DNA of 12,387 bases from JANMQK01 sp031370485 (GTDB taxonomy: Bacteria; Acidobacteriota; Polarisedimenticolia; Gp22-AA2): positions 1 to 12,387 of the forward strand of contig JANMQK010000280.1 of NCBI GenBank assembly GCA_031370485.1, read 5' to 3'. Below the pieces are notes generated by a model that was not told where the DNA came from, searched no databases, and saw only the letters and a list, made by a program, of their open reading frames with translations. How positions within the stretch are numbered: the first letter of the stretch is position 1; each line of letters starts with the position of its first letter. This document shows positions 11,906-12,387 of this stretch, piece by piece. A program made the position numbers and the translations under genes.

Positions 11906-12387
11906 GCCGAGGCCTTGTCGAACGCCCGCCGCAGGGTGGCGAGCCCCGCGCCCAGGTCCTTGGTCAGGTGGATTCGCAGGGCGCGCCGGCCCCGATCCGC
12001 CAGCACCTGGAAGTCGCCGCGCGCCTGGGCGGACTTCACGATTCCAAATGTATATTTCTGGCCGGGCACCGGGATATCGGCGGGATCGTCGCAGGTGATC
12101 TGGGTGAAGACCCCGCTGTTCGGGCCGCCCTTGTACGCCTGTCCGGTCGAGTGCAGGAACCGGGGCCCGAACCCCAGGCAGGTGGCCACCTTCCGGCGGT
12201 CGCGCACCTCGTGGCGCATCTCCTGCAGCGCCGCCTCGTGGGGGGCGTTTTTCTCGATGTAGGCGAGGAACGCGCAGTAGTCCCCTTTCTTCAGCCGCCC
12301 CAGGTGGGCGCGCAGATACCCCGCGAGCGAGCGGTCCCCGCCCGCGGCGCCCTGGAGCGCCTTCGAGTTGGCCGCGTCGGCGTAGAG
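11902..12387 (-). CDS. Bifunctional transaldolase/glucose-6-phosphate isomerase, C-terminal part (runs off right edge)
   Basis: Only the last 161 residues are visible; the frame is open to the window end. The start LYADAAN, then HLGRLKKGDYCAFLAYIEKN, CLGFGPRFLHSTGQAYKGG and the closing VPGQKYTFGIVKSAQARGDF are the C-terminal hallmarks of the phosphoglucose isomerase domain in Tal-Pgi fusions. Free-standing Pgi proteins have a different tail, but the fused N-terminal transaldolase is inferred because it lies outside the window. The fused enzyme would interconvert fructose-6-phosphate with glucose-6-phosphate and also perform the transaldolase step of the non-oxidative pentose phosphate branch. 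The stop overlaps the zwf ATG as ATGA (11902-11905), so the isomerase product is made by a gene translationally coupled to the dehydrogenase that uses it. Confidence 0.88.
   Translation of the reverse strand, partial: LYADAANSKALQGAAGGDRSLAGYLRAHLGRLKKGDYCAFLAYIEKNAPHEAALQEMRHEVRDRRKVATCLGFGPRFLHSTGQAYKGGPNSGVFTQITCDDPADIPVPGQKYTFGIVKSAQARGDFQVLADRGRRALRIHLTKDLGAGLATLRRAFDKASA

Noticed and set aside
8950..12262. Long plus-strand open frames of 612 and 636 codons opposite glk, fbp, zwf and tal-pgi
   Set aside because: They are antisense to well-recognised enzymes and their translations contain no family motifs. The length is explained by high third-position GC.
1..12387. tRNA or rRNA genes, CRISPR arrays, insertion sequences, phage genes
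   Set aside because: Coding frames fill almost the whole window. I saw no cloverleaf-like region, regularly spaced repeat, transposase motif or terminal inverted repeats.

Overview
The window is GC-rich, densely packed bacterial DNA with 11 protein-coding genes (two cut by the edges). I see no tRNA, rRNA, CRISPR array or mobile element. An exported outer-membrane-type beta-barrel points to a Gram-negative cell. The gene content (a transaldolase/glucose-6-phosphate isomerase fusion next to zwf, an archaeal-type class I aldolase, a Peptidase_Mx-like zincin beside an ATP-grasp enzyme) fits an Acidobacteriota- or deltaproteobacteria-like genome. That placement is an inference from gene content, not something the sequence proves.

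Left part (1-1257, minus strand): a GlxA-type regulator (DJ-1/PfpI domain plus AraC helix-turn-helix) overlaps by ATGA with a second, exported DJ-1/PfpI protein that runs off the left edge. A 166-bp divergent intergenic region follows (1258-1423). It holds an AT-rich -10-like patch and a GGACAT direct repeat with 11-bp periodicity.

Middle (1424-3504, plus strand): a two-gene cassette, a HExxH zinc peptidase and a D-Ala-D-Ala-ligase-like ATP-grasp enzyme, coupled by a GTGA overlap. The peptidase GTG start is pinned by an in-frame stop 18 nt upstream, has no Shine-Dalgarno sequence and lies just downstream of a TATAAA, so its transcript may be leaderless.

Right part (3524-12387, minus strand): a long co-directional run, probably one operon whose promoter lies beyond the right edge. 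In transcription order it encodes transaldolase/Pgi (C-terminal part), glucose-6-phosphate dehydrogenase, glucokinase, fructose-1,6-bisphosphatase, class I fructose-bisphosphate aldolase, a 6-phosphogluconolactonase fused to a DUF885 metallopeptidase-like domain, and a beta-barrel protein with a His-rich tail. The metabolic genes together cover glucose entry, the oxidative pentose phosphate pathway, and recycling of triose and fructose phosphates back to glucose-6-phosphate. This suggests an NADPH-producing cyclic pentose phosphate route.

The most noteworthy feature is the Pgl-DUF885 fusion: its junction contains no stop triplet in any of the three minus-strand frames over about 180 bp, so a single-base indel there cannot restore two separate genes. 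The peptidase/ATP-grasp cassette is the second most interesting element.
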